A stretch of 33,959 nucleotides of DNA, taken from positions 1 through 33,959 of the forward strand of contig CAJCIZ010000256.1 of NCBI GenBank assembly GCA_903970525.1. The letters are read 5' to 3'. This DNA comes from Myxococcales bacterium (GTDB taxonomy: Bacteria; Pseudomonadota; Gammaproteobacteria; DSM-16500). Numbering within the stretch: position 1 is the stretch's first letter; each line of letters begins with the position of its first letter. Shown here piece after piece: positions 1 through 7,794 of this stretch. A program made the position numbers and the translations under genes. The notes under the pieces are model-generated. The model was not told where the DNA came from, did not search any database, and worked only from the letters and a program-made list of their open reading frames with translations.

Positions 1-800
1 CCACTCAATATTCGCCCATCATGGAGCAGTAGGAGGGCGGAAACTGTACTGCCATGCCCGCTAAAAGTTTTGACGCATTGTCCGCTTTGAATATCCCAGA
101 GCTTTATTGTCTCATCGCTAGAGCCACTTAATACTTGCCCATTGGGAAGTAGGAGGAGAGAGTTAACCCAGTGGCTATGTCCGCTAAAAGTCTTAATGCA
201 TTTTCCACTTTGAATATCCCAGAGTTTGATGGTTTTATCCCAAGAGCCACTCAATACTTGCTCATCAGGTAGCAGGAGGAGAGAGGTGACATGGTCTCTA
301 TGCCCGCTAAAAGTCTTGATGCATTGTCCGCTTTGAATATCCCAGAGTTTGATGGTTTTATCCATAGAGCCACTCAACACTCGTCCATCTTGAAGCGCAA
401 TCAGACTCGTAATCGTAATGCCGTGCCCTCTCAAAGTCTTGGTGCATTGTCCGCTATTCATATCCCAGAGCTTGATGGTGCTATCATAAGAGCCGCTCAT
501 TACTTGTCTATCTGGGAGTAGGAGAAAAGAACTAGCCGTGTTGCTATGCCCGCTCAATGACTTGATGCATTGTCCACTATTAATATCGTGGATCTTAATG
601 GTGTTATCATCGTAGGCGTAACTACTCAACAATTGCTCATTAGGTAGTAGTAGGAGAGCTCTAAGAGGATTGTTCTGCCCGCTCAAAGTCTTGACACATT
701 CGCCGCTTTGAATATCCCAGAGCTTGATGGTTTTATCGTCAGAGCCACTCAATACATATTTATCGGAGAAAAGAAGGAGAGAGGAGACTCCGCCACTATG
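1..800. repeat. Tandem ~120-bp DNA repeats encoding WD40 blades
   Basis: About seven head-to-tail units of 120-123 bp are visible by eye on the plus strand. Shared blocks such as AATATCCCAGAG and ATGGTTTTATC recur near 90, 210, 336, 456 and 711. Several neighbouring units are nearly identical over long stretches. This suggests recent duplication or gene conversion between blades, so the copy number could vary between strains. Confidence 0.85.
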
Positions 801-929
801 CCCTATCAAATCTTTCTCACAATGTGGCTCAATTTTTTCATCAATAAACCATTCTTCAACGCATTTTTCTTTGGTTTGTTGAGTTGAGCTTGCCTCTTGA
901 TCTATTTTCGCCAAAAATTTTTTAAACAT
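1..929 (-). CDS. WD40-repeat beta-propeller protein (partial, C-terminus off the window)
   Basis: Reading leftward from an ATG at 929, about 309 codons are open to the window edge with no stop. After a charged start of about 45 residues (MFKKFLAKIDQEASS...) there are seven WD40 blades of 40-41 residues, the last cut by the edge. Each has the form GH-x(~20)-LSGS-x-D-x-TIKLWDIQSGQC-x-KT. No signal peptide is visible, so the protein is probably cytoplasmic or delivered by a non-Sec route. The start is preceded by a strong AGGAGGAG site (939-946 region). WD40 propellers are protein-binding scaffolds; bacterial ones are often linked to kinases, NTPases or secreted proteins, but no extra domain is visible here. 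The second blade is the most diverged (LSSYAYDDNTIKIHD). The family call is firm; the specific function is unknown. Confidence 0.9.
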   Translation of the reverse strand, partial: MFKKFLAKIDQEASSTQQTKEKCVEEWFIDEKIEPHCEKDLIGHSGGVSSLLLFSDKYVLSGSDDKTIKLWDIQSGECVKTLSGQNNPLRALLLLPNEQLLSSYAYDDNTIKIHDINSGQCIKSLSGHSNTASSFLLLPDRQVMSGSYDSTIKLWDMNSGQCTKTLRGHGITITSLIALQDGRVLSGSMDKTIKLWDIQSGQCIKTFSGHRDHVTSLLLLPDEQVLSGSWDKTIKLWDIQSGKCIKTFSGHSHWVNSLLLLPNGQVLSGSSDETIKLWDIQSGQCVKTFSGHGSTVSALLLLHDGRILS

Positions 930-1109
930 TTTTATAACTCCTCCTAAGTGTCGCAACTAAGGGTAAATCGCTTAATTTTCGAATGTCTGATTAAGAACGA
1001 ATTGAGCTGTCATCGAGATGCTCAGAGTTGTAGCTGTTTGAATTTTTAGTGTGTTATGTCATGACTTGCCTCACCTTATGGTGTCGTTCGTTGCATTGTC
1101 AGCAGTGTC

Positions 1110-2126
1110 CTAAATTGATTTGCTTGCAATGCTTATTAAGTGAATATTAATCATCTCATGAATTAACTCAGGAAATGATGTTTGTGCTTGCCAATCGAGT
1201 ATTTCTTTTGCTTTGCGAGTGTCTGCGACGGTGGGGCCTGTTTCGGAGGGGCGTACAAAGCGTGGGTTAACTTCAATATAGTTTTGCCAATCGAGTCCAA
1301 CATAAGAGAACGCAGTTTCGCATAATTCCCGTATGGTGCGGATTTGGCCTGTGCCTATGACATAATCATCAGGTGCGTCTTGTTGTAACATCTTCCACAT
1401 GGCTTCTACATAGTCTTTAGCATGCCCCCAGTCGCGCTGAGCATCTAAGTTGCCTAGTTGTAATTTGCCTTGATTCACAATAGGTTCACCTTGCTCGTTT
1501 CGTAAAGGAGAAGTCTCAATGCCGAGTTTTAAGCAAGCAGCAGCATACGTAATTTTCTGCGTGATAAAATGCAAGCCGCGACGCGGACTTTCATGATTGA
1601 ATAAAATGCCACAGCTAATGAACATGTTATAACTTTTACGATAAATTTTTGCGATATTGTGCGCGTATAATTTAGCTGCGGCATAAGGATTAATAGGGTT
1701 GAAAGGTGTTTCTTCATGTTGCGGTGTTTCTTGTACAGCACCATACATTTCTGATGAAGAGGCTTGATAAATACGGCAATCAGGATTCAATTGCTTAACG
1801 ATATCAAATAATAAATGAGCGCCAAGACCATTGGTTCTTGCTGTTTCCAAGGTTAATTTCCAAGATTCGCTAGGATAAGACTGCGACGCTAAATTATAAA
1901 CTTCATGAGGCTTGGTTTCTTGAATCGCGGTGTAAATAGAAGTGTAATCACATAAATCACCTGCGACAAAATCGATATTATCTTGCAAATGACTAATATT
2001 GTTTGGCGAACTGAAGCGAGTATTTTTGCTTAACCCAACGACACGATAGTTTTTGCTAAGTAAAAACTCCGCCAAATAAGAGCCATCCTGACCTGTAATT
2101 CCCGTGATTAATGCGGTTTTTTTCAT
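1110..2126 (-). CDS. gmd: GDP-mannose 4,6-dehydratase
   Basis: Converts GDP-D-mannose to GDP-4-keto-6-deoxy-D-mannose, the branch point to GDP-fucose and other 6-deoxyhexoses; cytoplasmic. An extended short-chain dehydrogenase of 338 residues: the NAD(P)-binding GITGQDG loop is at residues 9-15, the SSSEMYG active-site segment at 123-129 and the catalytic Tyr148-x3-Lys152 in PYAAAK. Also typical are NLASQSYPSESW near 78-89 and FNHESPRRG near 175-185. The length is close to the shorter Gmd enzymes. Its start overlaps the end of the upstream glycosyltransferase by 4 bp (ATGA), so the two are translationally coupled. The expected partner Fcl lies about 12 kb away on the other strand. Confidence 0.95.
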   Translation of the reverse strand: MKKTALITGITGQDGSYLAEFLLSKNYRVVGLSKNTRFSSPNNISHLQDNIDFVAGDLCDYTSIYTAIQETKPHEVYNLASQSYPSESWKLTLETARTNGLGAHLLFDIVKQLNPDCRIYQASSSEMYGAVQETPQHEETPFNPINPYAAAKLYAHNIAKIYRKSYNMFISCGILFNHESPRRGLHFITQKITYAAACLKLGIETSPLRNEQGEPIVNQGKLQLGNLDAQRDWGHAKDYVEAMWKMLQQDAPDDYVIGTGQIRTIRELCETAFSYVGLDWQNYIEVNPRFVRPSETGPTVADTRKAKEILDWQAQTSFPELIHEMINIHLISIASKSI

Positions 2127-3391
2127 GAGAGGGCGACACGTCTTGTGTGAGCAACTTCTCGGAATACATCGAGATATTCTTTTGCCATATCTAATTCAGT
2201 GCCTAATTTTGCGATGTGCTCGTTGCCTATTGCAACTAAGTGAGGAATGCGTTCAGGTTGGTTTTCTAGACAGTGAATAGCATCAACAATTTCACCGGAT
2301 TTACGCGGATCAAAATAAATTGCAGCATCTCCAGCCACTTTAGGCAAGCTGGCGAGATTGCTGCATAACACAGGTTTTTGATGTGCCATGGCTTCTAACG
2401 CAGGCATTCCAAACCCTTCATAAAGAGACGGGAAAATCAATGCGCGACAACCGTTATATAATGCGGTGAGTTCTTCATCCGATAAAAATCCAGGCATGAT
2501 AATCCAGTTTTCTAATCCCATGCGCAGGATGGATTTTAACAAGAATGCTTTTCGGTAATTGTCAGCCCCTGTGCAAATTAATTTTAATTTGGAATCAGGA
2601 TATTTGGCTCTATAAATATTAAATGCGCTAAACAGCGCTTGATGATTTTTATGCACATAAAAGTTAGCAGGATATAAGAGAAAATTATTTTCGCTTAATA
2701 GATAGCGCGTCAGTGTGGCCATGACTTTTTCATGTGAAATATGTGGTAGACGATGCGCTAGACGTATCGGGATTACATTGATATTTTCCGCAGCTACTTT
2801 ACTTTTTTCGGCAACAGTTTGTTTAACAAATTCAGAAGTACAAATTAATTTTTGTGATAATTGGCACGCTTGATAAAAATGTGTTTTGCGCTGATAGCGT
2901 TCTACCATACGGAAAAAATGGGGATAAAAAAGCGATTGAATATCATGTACCACAGAAACAACGGGTATCTTCAAATTATGATAAAAAGGCGCGGTAAATG
3001 GGCAGAATAAAAGATCAGCCTGTATGGATTCCGCTAATTTTTTTGCTTGGAGATTGTTCCGTAAACCTTGAAAAGTTTGAGCTAAACGTAATTTGAGTGA
3101 GACCGGCAGAACTTTTTTTGTGACATGGTAAGTGGCCCATAACGCAGTCGCCGTTAAAAATGCGATGGAATTTGAAAGCGTAATGTGGGGGTTGGGCACA
3201 CAGAGAACACGGATATTTGGCGCTTTGATCGTGGATAACTCGGCGATATTTTTTTTGGTCGCTAATAAAATAAATTCATAATCTGTTGCCAAGGCCGCTA
3301 GCTGCTTGACGAGTTGAAGCGACATGATCTTGGCGCCGCCGTTTTCGCCGCCAGGCAAAATGGGTGTGAGATCAACCACAATACGTAGCAT
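2123..3391 (-). CDS. GT4-type glycosyltransferase (family 1 domain)
   Basis: Predicted cytoplasmic or membrane-associated retaining glycosyltransferase of 422 residues with a GT-B fold. The nucleotide-sugar motif EGFGMPALEAM begins near residue 325 and is followed by KPVLCSN and DAAIYFDP, the usual GT4 C-terminal signature. The N-terminus (MLRIVVDLTPILPGG) is a typical first strand and glycine loop. I chose ATG 3391 rather than the open extension to 3430, because AAAGG lies 7 bases before it and the conserved fold starts there. It heads a two-gene minus-strand unit with gmd. The donor cannot be told from sequence; a GDP-sugar is plausible from the gmd linkage. Confidence 0.88.
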   Translation of the reverse strand: MLRIVVDLTPILPGGENGGAKIMSLQLVKQLAALATDYEFILLATKKNIAELSTIKAPNIRVLCVPNPHITLSNSIAFLTATALWATYHVTKKVLPVSLKLRLAQTFQGLRNNLQAKKLAESIQADLLFCPFTAPFYHNLKIPVVSVVHDIQSLFYPHFFRMVERYQRKTHFYQACQLSQKLICTSEFVKQTVAEKSKVAAENINVIPIRLAHRLPHISHEKVMATLTRYLLSENNFLLYPANFYVHKNHQALFSAFNIYRAKYPDSKLKLICTGADNYRKAFLLKSILRMGLENWIIMPGFLSDEELTALYNGCRALIFPSLYEGFGMPALEAMAHQKPVLCSNLASLPKVAGDAAIYFDPRKSGEIVDAIHCLENQPERIPHLVAIGNEHIAKLGTELDMAKEYLDVFREVAHTRRVALS

Positions 3392-3438
3392 TTGAGTACC
3401 TTTTATTGGATTGAAAAGATGGGTGATCATACTGATTC

Positions 3439-3468
3439 TTGAGGATATTTTCTAGTGGTTACTCTAAT
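3439..3468 (+). promoter_or_regulatory. Candidate sigma70 promoter for the GT2-wecB operon
   Basis: A -35-like TTGAGG (3439-3444), an 18-base spacer and a -10-like TCTAAT (3463-3468, five of six matches) lie about 55 bases before the GT2 start, in the divergent gap between two operons. Read by eye only. Confidence 0.45.
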
Positions 3469-3522
3469 AATATTATGTTAAATTCTCCCTCTATTTGTTG
3501 TCCAAGTGGGAAAGGAAGGAAT

Positions 3523-4281
3523 ATGTCAGTAGAATCAATCAATAAAGTGTATTTAGGGTTGCCAGCTTACAACGAAAAAGACTCCATAGCTCCGTTGTTT
3601 GAAAAAGTAGAAGCGCTTACCAAAACGTCCCCCATTCCTGTGGAAGTGTTGTTATATGACGATGGTTGTACCGATGGCACGAAAGAAGCCGTTAACGCTT
3701 GGCAGGATAGACTGACAATTACTTATTTGGATGGCGTAGTCAATAAAGGCTTAGGCGCTGGCATGAATGCCTTGTTAAGTCATTTTGTGAAAGCAGCAGG
3801 GAAACGCGATGTGTTAGTGATTATGGATTGTGATGATACACATGATCCAGCGCAAATTCCGCAAATGATAAAAGCACTGGATAAAATGGATGTCGTTGTT
3901 GCATCACGTTATCGCAAAGGCTCTTTTATCAAAGGCGTGCCGCCGTTACGAATTGTCACCGGTTTGGGCGCAGCCTTATTATATAAAACTATCCATCCCG
4001 CAAGACGCGTGCGCGATTACACGTGTGGTTTTCGCATGTATACCCATCAAATTCTCAGTAAAGCTATGTCACACTATACTTCACCGTTGATTAAAGAACG
4101 TGGTTTTGCCTGCATGGTGGAATTATTGTTGAAGTTAATCAAATGTGGCGCAAAGGTTAACGAAATCCCAATGAGATTACGTTACGATAACAAACGATCT
4201 GCTTCAAAAATGGATGTTTCAAGCAACACCATGCGCTTGTTAAAAAAGTTAGTGGATTGGCGTATCAGAGGTATGGCATGA
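3523..4281 (+). CDS. GT2 family glycosyltransferase (DPM1/polyprenyl-phosphate type)
   Basis: Inverting GT-A-fold glycosyltransferase, 252 residues. Visible motifs are LPAYNE (13-18), the nucleotide-binding YDDGCTDGT (45-53), NKGLGAGMN, the metal-binding DCDDTHDP (102-109, where DADxxHxP is usual), and a late SASKM that matches the dolichol-phosphate mannose synthase group. No C-terminal membrane segment is visible. It may make a polyprenyl-phosphate sugar, perhaps for the GT-C-like membrane proteins nearby; this is inference. The start is the ATG at 3523 after GGAAGGA; an in-frame extension to 3439 is less likely. It overlaps wecB by 4 bases. Confidence 0.87.
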   Translation: MSVESINKVYLGLPAYNEKDSIAPLFEKVEALTKTSPIPVEVLLYDDGCTDGTKEAVNAWQDRLTITYLDGVVNKGLGAGMNALLSHFVKAAGKRDVLVIMDCDDTHDPAQIPQMIKALDKMDVVVASRYRKGSFIKGVPPLRIVTGLGAALLYKTIHPARRVRDYTCGFRMYTHQILSKAMSHYTSPLIKERGFACMVELLLKLIKCGAKVNEIPMRLRYDNKRSASKMDVSSNTMRLLKKLVDWRIRGMA

Positions 4282-5426
4282 AGATTTGTTGCATATTTGG
4301 TACGCGTCCTGAAGTTATCAAAATGGCGCCTGTCATTCATGAGTTAAAGAAGAAGCATCCTGAAATCACAACGCATGTTGTTTGTAGCGGCCAGCACAGA
4401 GAATTGCTGAATTCTCTGATTGAATGGTTTGAACTCAACGTTGATTTGAATATGGATGTCATGGCGCCTAATCAAAACTTAAATGCTTTGAGCGCTAAGC
4501 TCATGAGCGAATTTGATAAATTATTCACGCGTGAAAAATATGATTGTGTTGTTGCGCAAGGCGATACGACAACAGTTTTAATGGCTGCTATTGCGGCTTT
4601 TTATGCAAAAATACCTTATGGTCATGTAGAAGCAGGGTTGCGTACGTTTGATCGCAATTTACCGTTCCCAGAAGAAATGAATCGCGTGTTAGTGGGTAAG
4701 TCAGCTTCTTTGCATTTTGCGCCAACGCAAGTTGCAGCGGATAATCTAAGACGTGAAGGTGTGGCTGAAAATGAAATTGTCACAACAGGTAATACAGTGA
4801 TTGATGCATTGTATTACACGGTGAAAAAATTAGGTTTAGATGCAAAAAATCCTAGCAGAGAAAAATTAATATTAGTGACAGCACACAGACGTGAAAATCA
4901 TGGCGAACCGCTGAAGCGAATTTGTCGCGCACTTGCCAGAATTGCAAAAGACCACAGTGATTTTTCAATTGTGTTTCCTGTGCATCCTAATCCAAACGTA
5001 CGATCGGTTGTTTATGAGTTACTTGGGAATTTGCCAAATATTTCTTTGGTAGAACCTTTGGCTTATGATGAACTCGTTCGTTTGATGGTGAAATCTTATT
5101 TAGTGATCACCGATTCAGGTGGTCTACAAGAAGAAGCGCCTGCGCTTAAGAAACCGGTCTTGGTGTTACGCGAAGAGACAGAGCGACCTGAAGTCGTTGA
5201 TCTTGGGGGTGCGCGTCTTGTGGGAAGCGATGAAGATTTGATTGTAGACTCAGTTGATCGTTTGATCGCATCAGAAAAAGAATACCAAGAGATGATAATA
5301 GGTTATTCGCCTTATGGCACGGGTCAATCGGCAGAATTAACGGTGAAAAGCTTAGTGCAGTATCTTAAATCGATTCAGGCAGAAGCGTCTCTCGCGAGCC
5401 GTCCTGTTTGTACGCCAGTTACCTAA
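4278..5426 (+). CDS. wecB: UDP-N-acetylglucosamine 2-epimerase (non-hydrolysing)
   Basis: Interconverts UDP-GlcNAc and UDP-ManNAc in the cytoplasm. The 382-residue protein has the expected family features: GTRPE (8-12), QGDTTT with Asp96, HVEAGLR with Glu118, FPEEMNR near 130-136, TAHRRENHG (201-209), FPVHPNP and TDSGGLQEEAP, which binds the UDP. The ATG at 4278 sits in an ATGA overlap with the upstream GT2 gene and follows AGAGGT. No UDP-ManNAc dehydrogenase (wecC) was recognised nearby, so ManNAc itself is the likely sugar used, unless Ugd or an enzyme outside the window acts on it. Confidence 0.95.
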   Translation: MKICCIFGTRPEVIKMAPVIHELKKKHPEITTHVVCSGQHRELLNSLIEWFELNVDLNMDVMAPNQNLNALSAKLMSEFDKLFTREKYDCVVAQGDTTTVLMAAIAAFYAKIPYGHVEAGLRTFDRNLPFPEEMNRVLVGKSASLHFAPTQVAADNLRREGVAENEIVTTGNTVIDALYYTVKKLGLDAKNPSREKLILVTAHRRENHGEPLKRICRALARIAKDHSDFSIVFPVHPNPNVRSVVYELLGNLPNISLVEPLAYDELVRLMVKSYLVITDSGGLQEEAPALKKPVLVLREETERPEVVDLGGARLVGSDEDLIVDSVDRLIASEKEYQEMIIGYSPYGTGQSAELTVKSLVQYLKSIQAEASLASRPVCTPVT

Positions 5427-5431
5427 ACTTT

Positions 5432-7753
5432 ATGCTAACTTTCTTTTCTTTATTATTGCTGATCCTTTTTTTCAGTGTAATGGGTTTAAGTGTTTTAAAC
5501 TCAAGAACGGTGAAAGAGGATTTTGCGCTTGTACCTGTCTGGGGTTTTGCAGTTCTCATTGGCTTAGCTTATACGCTATCGGCTAACTTGAAAGTCTCGG
5601 GTGCGAATGCTGTAGCTTACGTGAGTCTTTTTCTTATTGGCATCGCTGTGATTAGAGCGCGATCTATCTGGGTGTCTCTCCGTGCTGTCATGAAAAATGG
5701 CGAACTCAGTTTGAGTTTAGCCGTCATTTTAATTTCAGTCTTGACCTTGGTGTTACCCGCTTTATTAATGGGATTTCAATATTTTTATGGCGATGTGAAT
5801 TTTGACTTTTTTTACAATAGCCAAGATTCTTGGTTTTTACAAACCCATCATGTCTTGCAATTTCTACAACAAGATAATGCATCAAGCCAAATCATTCCGC
5901 TACATTGGAGTGCAGACTTTCAGGGGAGATTTGGTGTTTCATTGATAGGGGCTTTTTTCTCTAAATGGTTCAGTCTAGATGCGCTACAGTTTAATTCTTT
6001 GTTGCTGAATACATTGGCCGTGATATTTGCTCTCACCATGAGTGTCTATTGCAGAGAGTTTTTTGAATTTAAGCGAGGCGTTATTTTGCTCGCGGTATTT
6101 TTTGTTCTTCTGTCAGCTGCATATGTTCAGAGTTATTCTTATTATGTATTGGGTCAATTGTCAGCGTTGCCAGTCTTTGTCTTGAGCTGTATCTATTTCA
6201 AAAGATTTTTAGAAGAGGTTTTTGGCAGCCCTAATGCGATCATTGTTGCAGTGTTGATTAATATTCTCTATTGCATGTATGCGATTCTCAGTTTCTTTGC
6301 GTTGTTTTTATTTATTGTGAGCTACATTGTTTATCATCGCGCTGAAATCAGTCATAGTCTAAAGCCAATGGCTAAGATGTTAGTGATGACAGTGTTTTTC
6401 TTTTGTATTGTGAGAGTGCTAGCGTTTCCAGAGGCGATAGCGATATTAAAAGGATGGATTACGACTTCACATCATGTGGTTTCAAGGAAGGCAGATACAT
6501 TTATTGTATTTTCTGAGTATCTGACTGAATCCTTTCCCGGGCTGTTATTTGGTATTACAAATTATCCTAGTTCTAATTCCATTTTTAATGTTCATTTTGC
6601 GAATGTGTTAATAAAGGGCCGGCTCTTATTTTCATTCGGAATATTAATATTGATAGGAACGGCATTTATTTTACGTTCTTATGCTAGCTCGAAAAGTGTC
6701 TCTCGCGCAGCAAAAGCGATGACGATAACCGTCTTTGCAATGATCATTCTCTTCTCAAGTTATTTTTTCTTTAAGTCTGCTGCTTATGCGCTATATAAAG
6801 TCCAAACATGGTTTGTGCCCTTGCTCATTCCATTGTATGTGTATGGGTTGAAGCAGCCCTTTAGAATCAATCGATGGCAAACCAGTTTAATCGTATTAAG
6901 TGCTTGTGTGCTGGCGTTAAATCTCGTGACCAGTTCAATCTATCTTGCGGATTTTTTCACGCAAGACACCAGCAAACACTTTGTCAATGTGCATGGAGTG
7001 ATTGGAAATAAAGATAGAGAGGATTTAGTCGCACACTTAAAGTCTTATCGCGAGCGCCCAATTTCATTATTTCTGACAAATGGCGTGGAAGAAGCATGGC
7101 TTGTCAATGCGCTGCGCAATGTTTCTATCACTAAAGTGATACACAACTACCAGCCGTTAGAAGAAAAAGATTTAACAATGAATCCTTGTGGCGAAGTAGA
7201 TAAAAATTGGCAGCCAACAGAGTTGCTCGTATTACCTAATCCTGCCTCGGGTCGAGATGATATTGTGAAACCACCTGTAGGCGGCACAATCCTCTATCAG
7301 AATGACAGTTACCTGATTCTTGAACCTAAGAATTTAAAAACGCTAGTCTATATTGGTAGAGGAGCATATCCCTTGGAATTTTATAAAAACCCTTCTCATG
7401 ATTTTCCTGCGAAATTCCGCTGGACTGAGAAAGGGATAGAGATTGTGATTTATAGCAATGAAGCAAGAGATGCTAATCTGAAAGTGAGTGTAACGCCGGG
7501 TTATGTCACAACAAATAATCCTAGCCGGAATATCAGGGTGTCTATGGGATCGAAGCAGTATCATTTTTCTCTTCGTTCTACGGAAACGCTGGTTGTTCCT
7601 CATCTGAAGCTTCAAAAAGGTTTGAGTTGTTTAGTGATTGATAGTCCAGACGCAGTGGAACGAATCAAGAGAAGCGATGGGATTATTCGTCCTCAAGTTT
7701 CACTAGATCCGCGATTGACGAACTTTGCGATTAGTAATATAAGCGTTTCTTAA
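5432..7753 (+). CDS. Large polytopic membrane protein with C-terminal soluble domain, possible GT-C-type transferase
   Basis: Function not recognised. From the ATG at 5432, 773 residues: roughly 10-12 hydrophobic helices fill residues 1-500, followed by a soluble part of about 270 residues whose alternating polar and hydrophobic strands suggest a beta-rich extracytoplasmic domain. After the fourth helix comes an acidic/aromatic segment (GDVNFDFFYNSQDSWFLQTH) that recalls the first external loop of GT-C glycosyltransferases, where an acidic residue is catalytic. It follows wecB by 5 bases with no obvious ribosome site, so coupled translation is likely; a TTG at 5408 is an alternative start. 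It ends 41 bases from a convergent gene of similar architecture. A Wzy-like polymerase is less likely, as no O-antigen polymerase signature was seen. Confidence 0.75.
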   Translation: MLTFFSLLLLILFFSVMGLSVLNSRTVKEDFALVPVWGFAVLIGLAYTLSANLKVSGANAVAYVSLFLIGIAVIRARSIWVSLRAVMKNGELSLSLAVILISVLTLVLPALLMGFQYFYGDVNFDFFYNSQDSWFLQTHHVLQFLQQDNASSQIIPLHWSADFQGRFGVSLIGAFFSKWFSLDALQFNSLLLNTLAVIFALTMSVYCREFFEFKRGVILLAVFFVLLSAAYVQSYSYYVLGQLSALPVFVLSCIYFKRFLEEVFGSPNAIIVAVLINILYCMYAILSFFALFLFIVSYIVYHRAEISHSLKPMAKMLVMTVFFFCIVRVLAFPEAIAILKGWITTSHHVVSRKADTFIVFSEYLTESFPGLLFGITNYPSSNSIFNVHFANVLIKGRLLFSFGILILIGTAFILRSYASSKSVSRAAKAMTITVFAMIILFSSYFFFKSAAYALYKVQTWFVPLLIPLYVYGLKQPFRINRWQTSLIVLSACVLALNLVTSSIYLADFFTQDTSKHFVNVHGVIGNKDREDLVAHLKSYRERPISLFLTNGVEEAWLVNALRNVSITKVIHNYQPLEEKDLTMNPCGEVDKNWQPTELLVLPNPASGRDDIVKPPVGGTILYQNDSYLILEPKNLKTLVYIGRGAYPLEFYKNPSHDFPAKFRWTEKGIEIVIYSNEARDANLKVSVTPGYVTTNNPSRNIRVSMGSKQYHFSLRSTETLVVPHLKLQKGLSCLVIDSPDAVERIKRSDGIIRPQVSLDPRLTNFAISNISVS

Positions 7754-7754
7754 C

Positions 7755-7785
7755 CGTTGTCCAGCGGGCAAGCTGCAGGACAACG
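7755..7785. terminator. Stem-loop between convergent membrane-protein genes
   Basis: An 8-bp perfect inverted repeat, CGTTGTCC (7755-7762) and GGACAACG (7778-7785), fills the 41-base gap between the two convergent stops. Inner AGC/GCT can extend the stem. A second, competing stem CGTAG/CTACG (7784-7788/7795-7799) overlaps the other gene's stop codon. No clear T-run follows, so function as a bidirectional terminator is only likely. Confidence 0.45.
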
Positions 7786-7794
7786 TAGAAGATG

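Noticed and set aside
291-521. Plus-strand 76-residue frame
   Set aside because: Lies antisense to the WD40 blades and merely mirrors their repeats; no ribosome site and the minus frame is clearly the coding one.
1-800. Regular repeats that could suggest a CRISPR array
   Set aside because: The period is about 120 bp, the whole unit is repeated and it encodes WD40 blades in one open frame; there are no short repeats with unique spacers.
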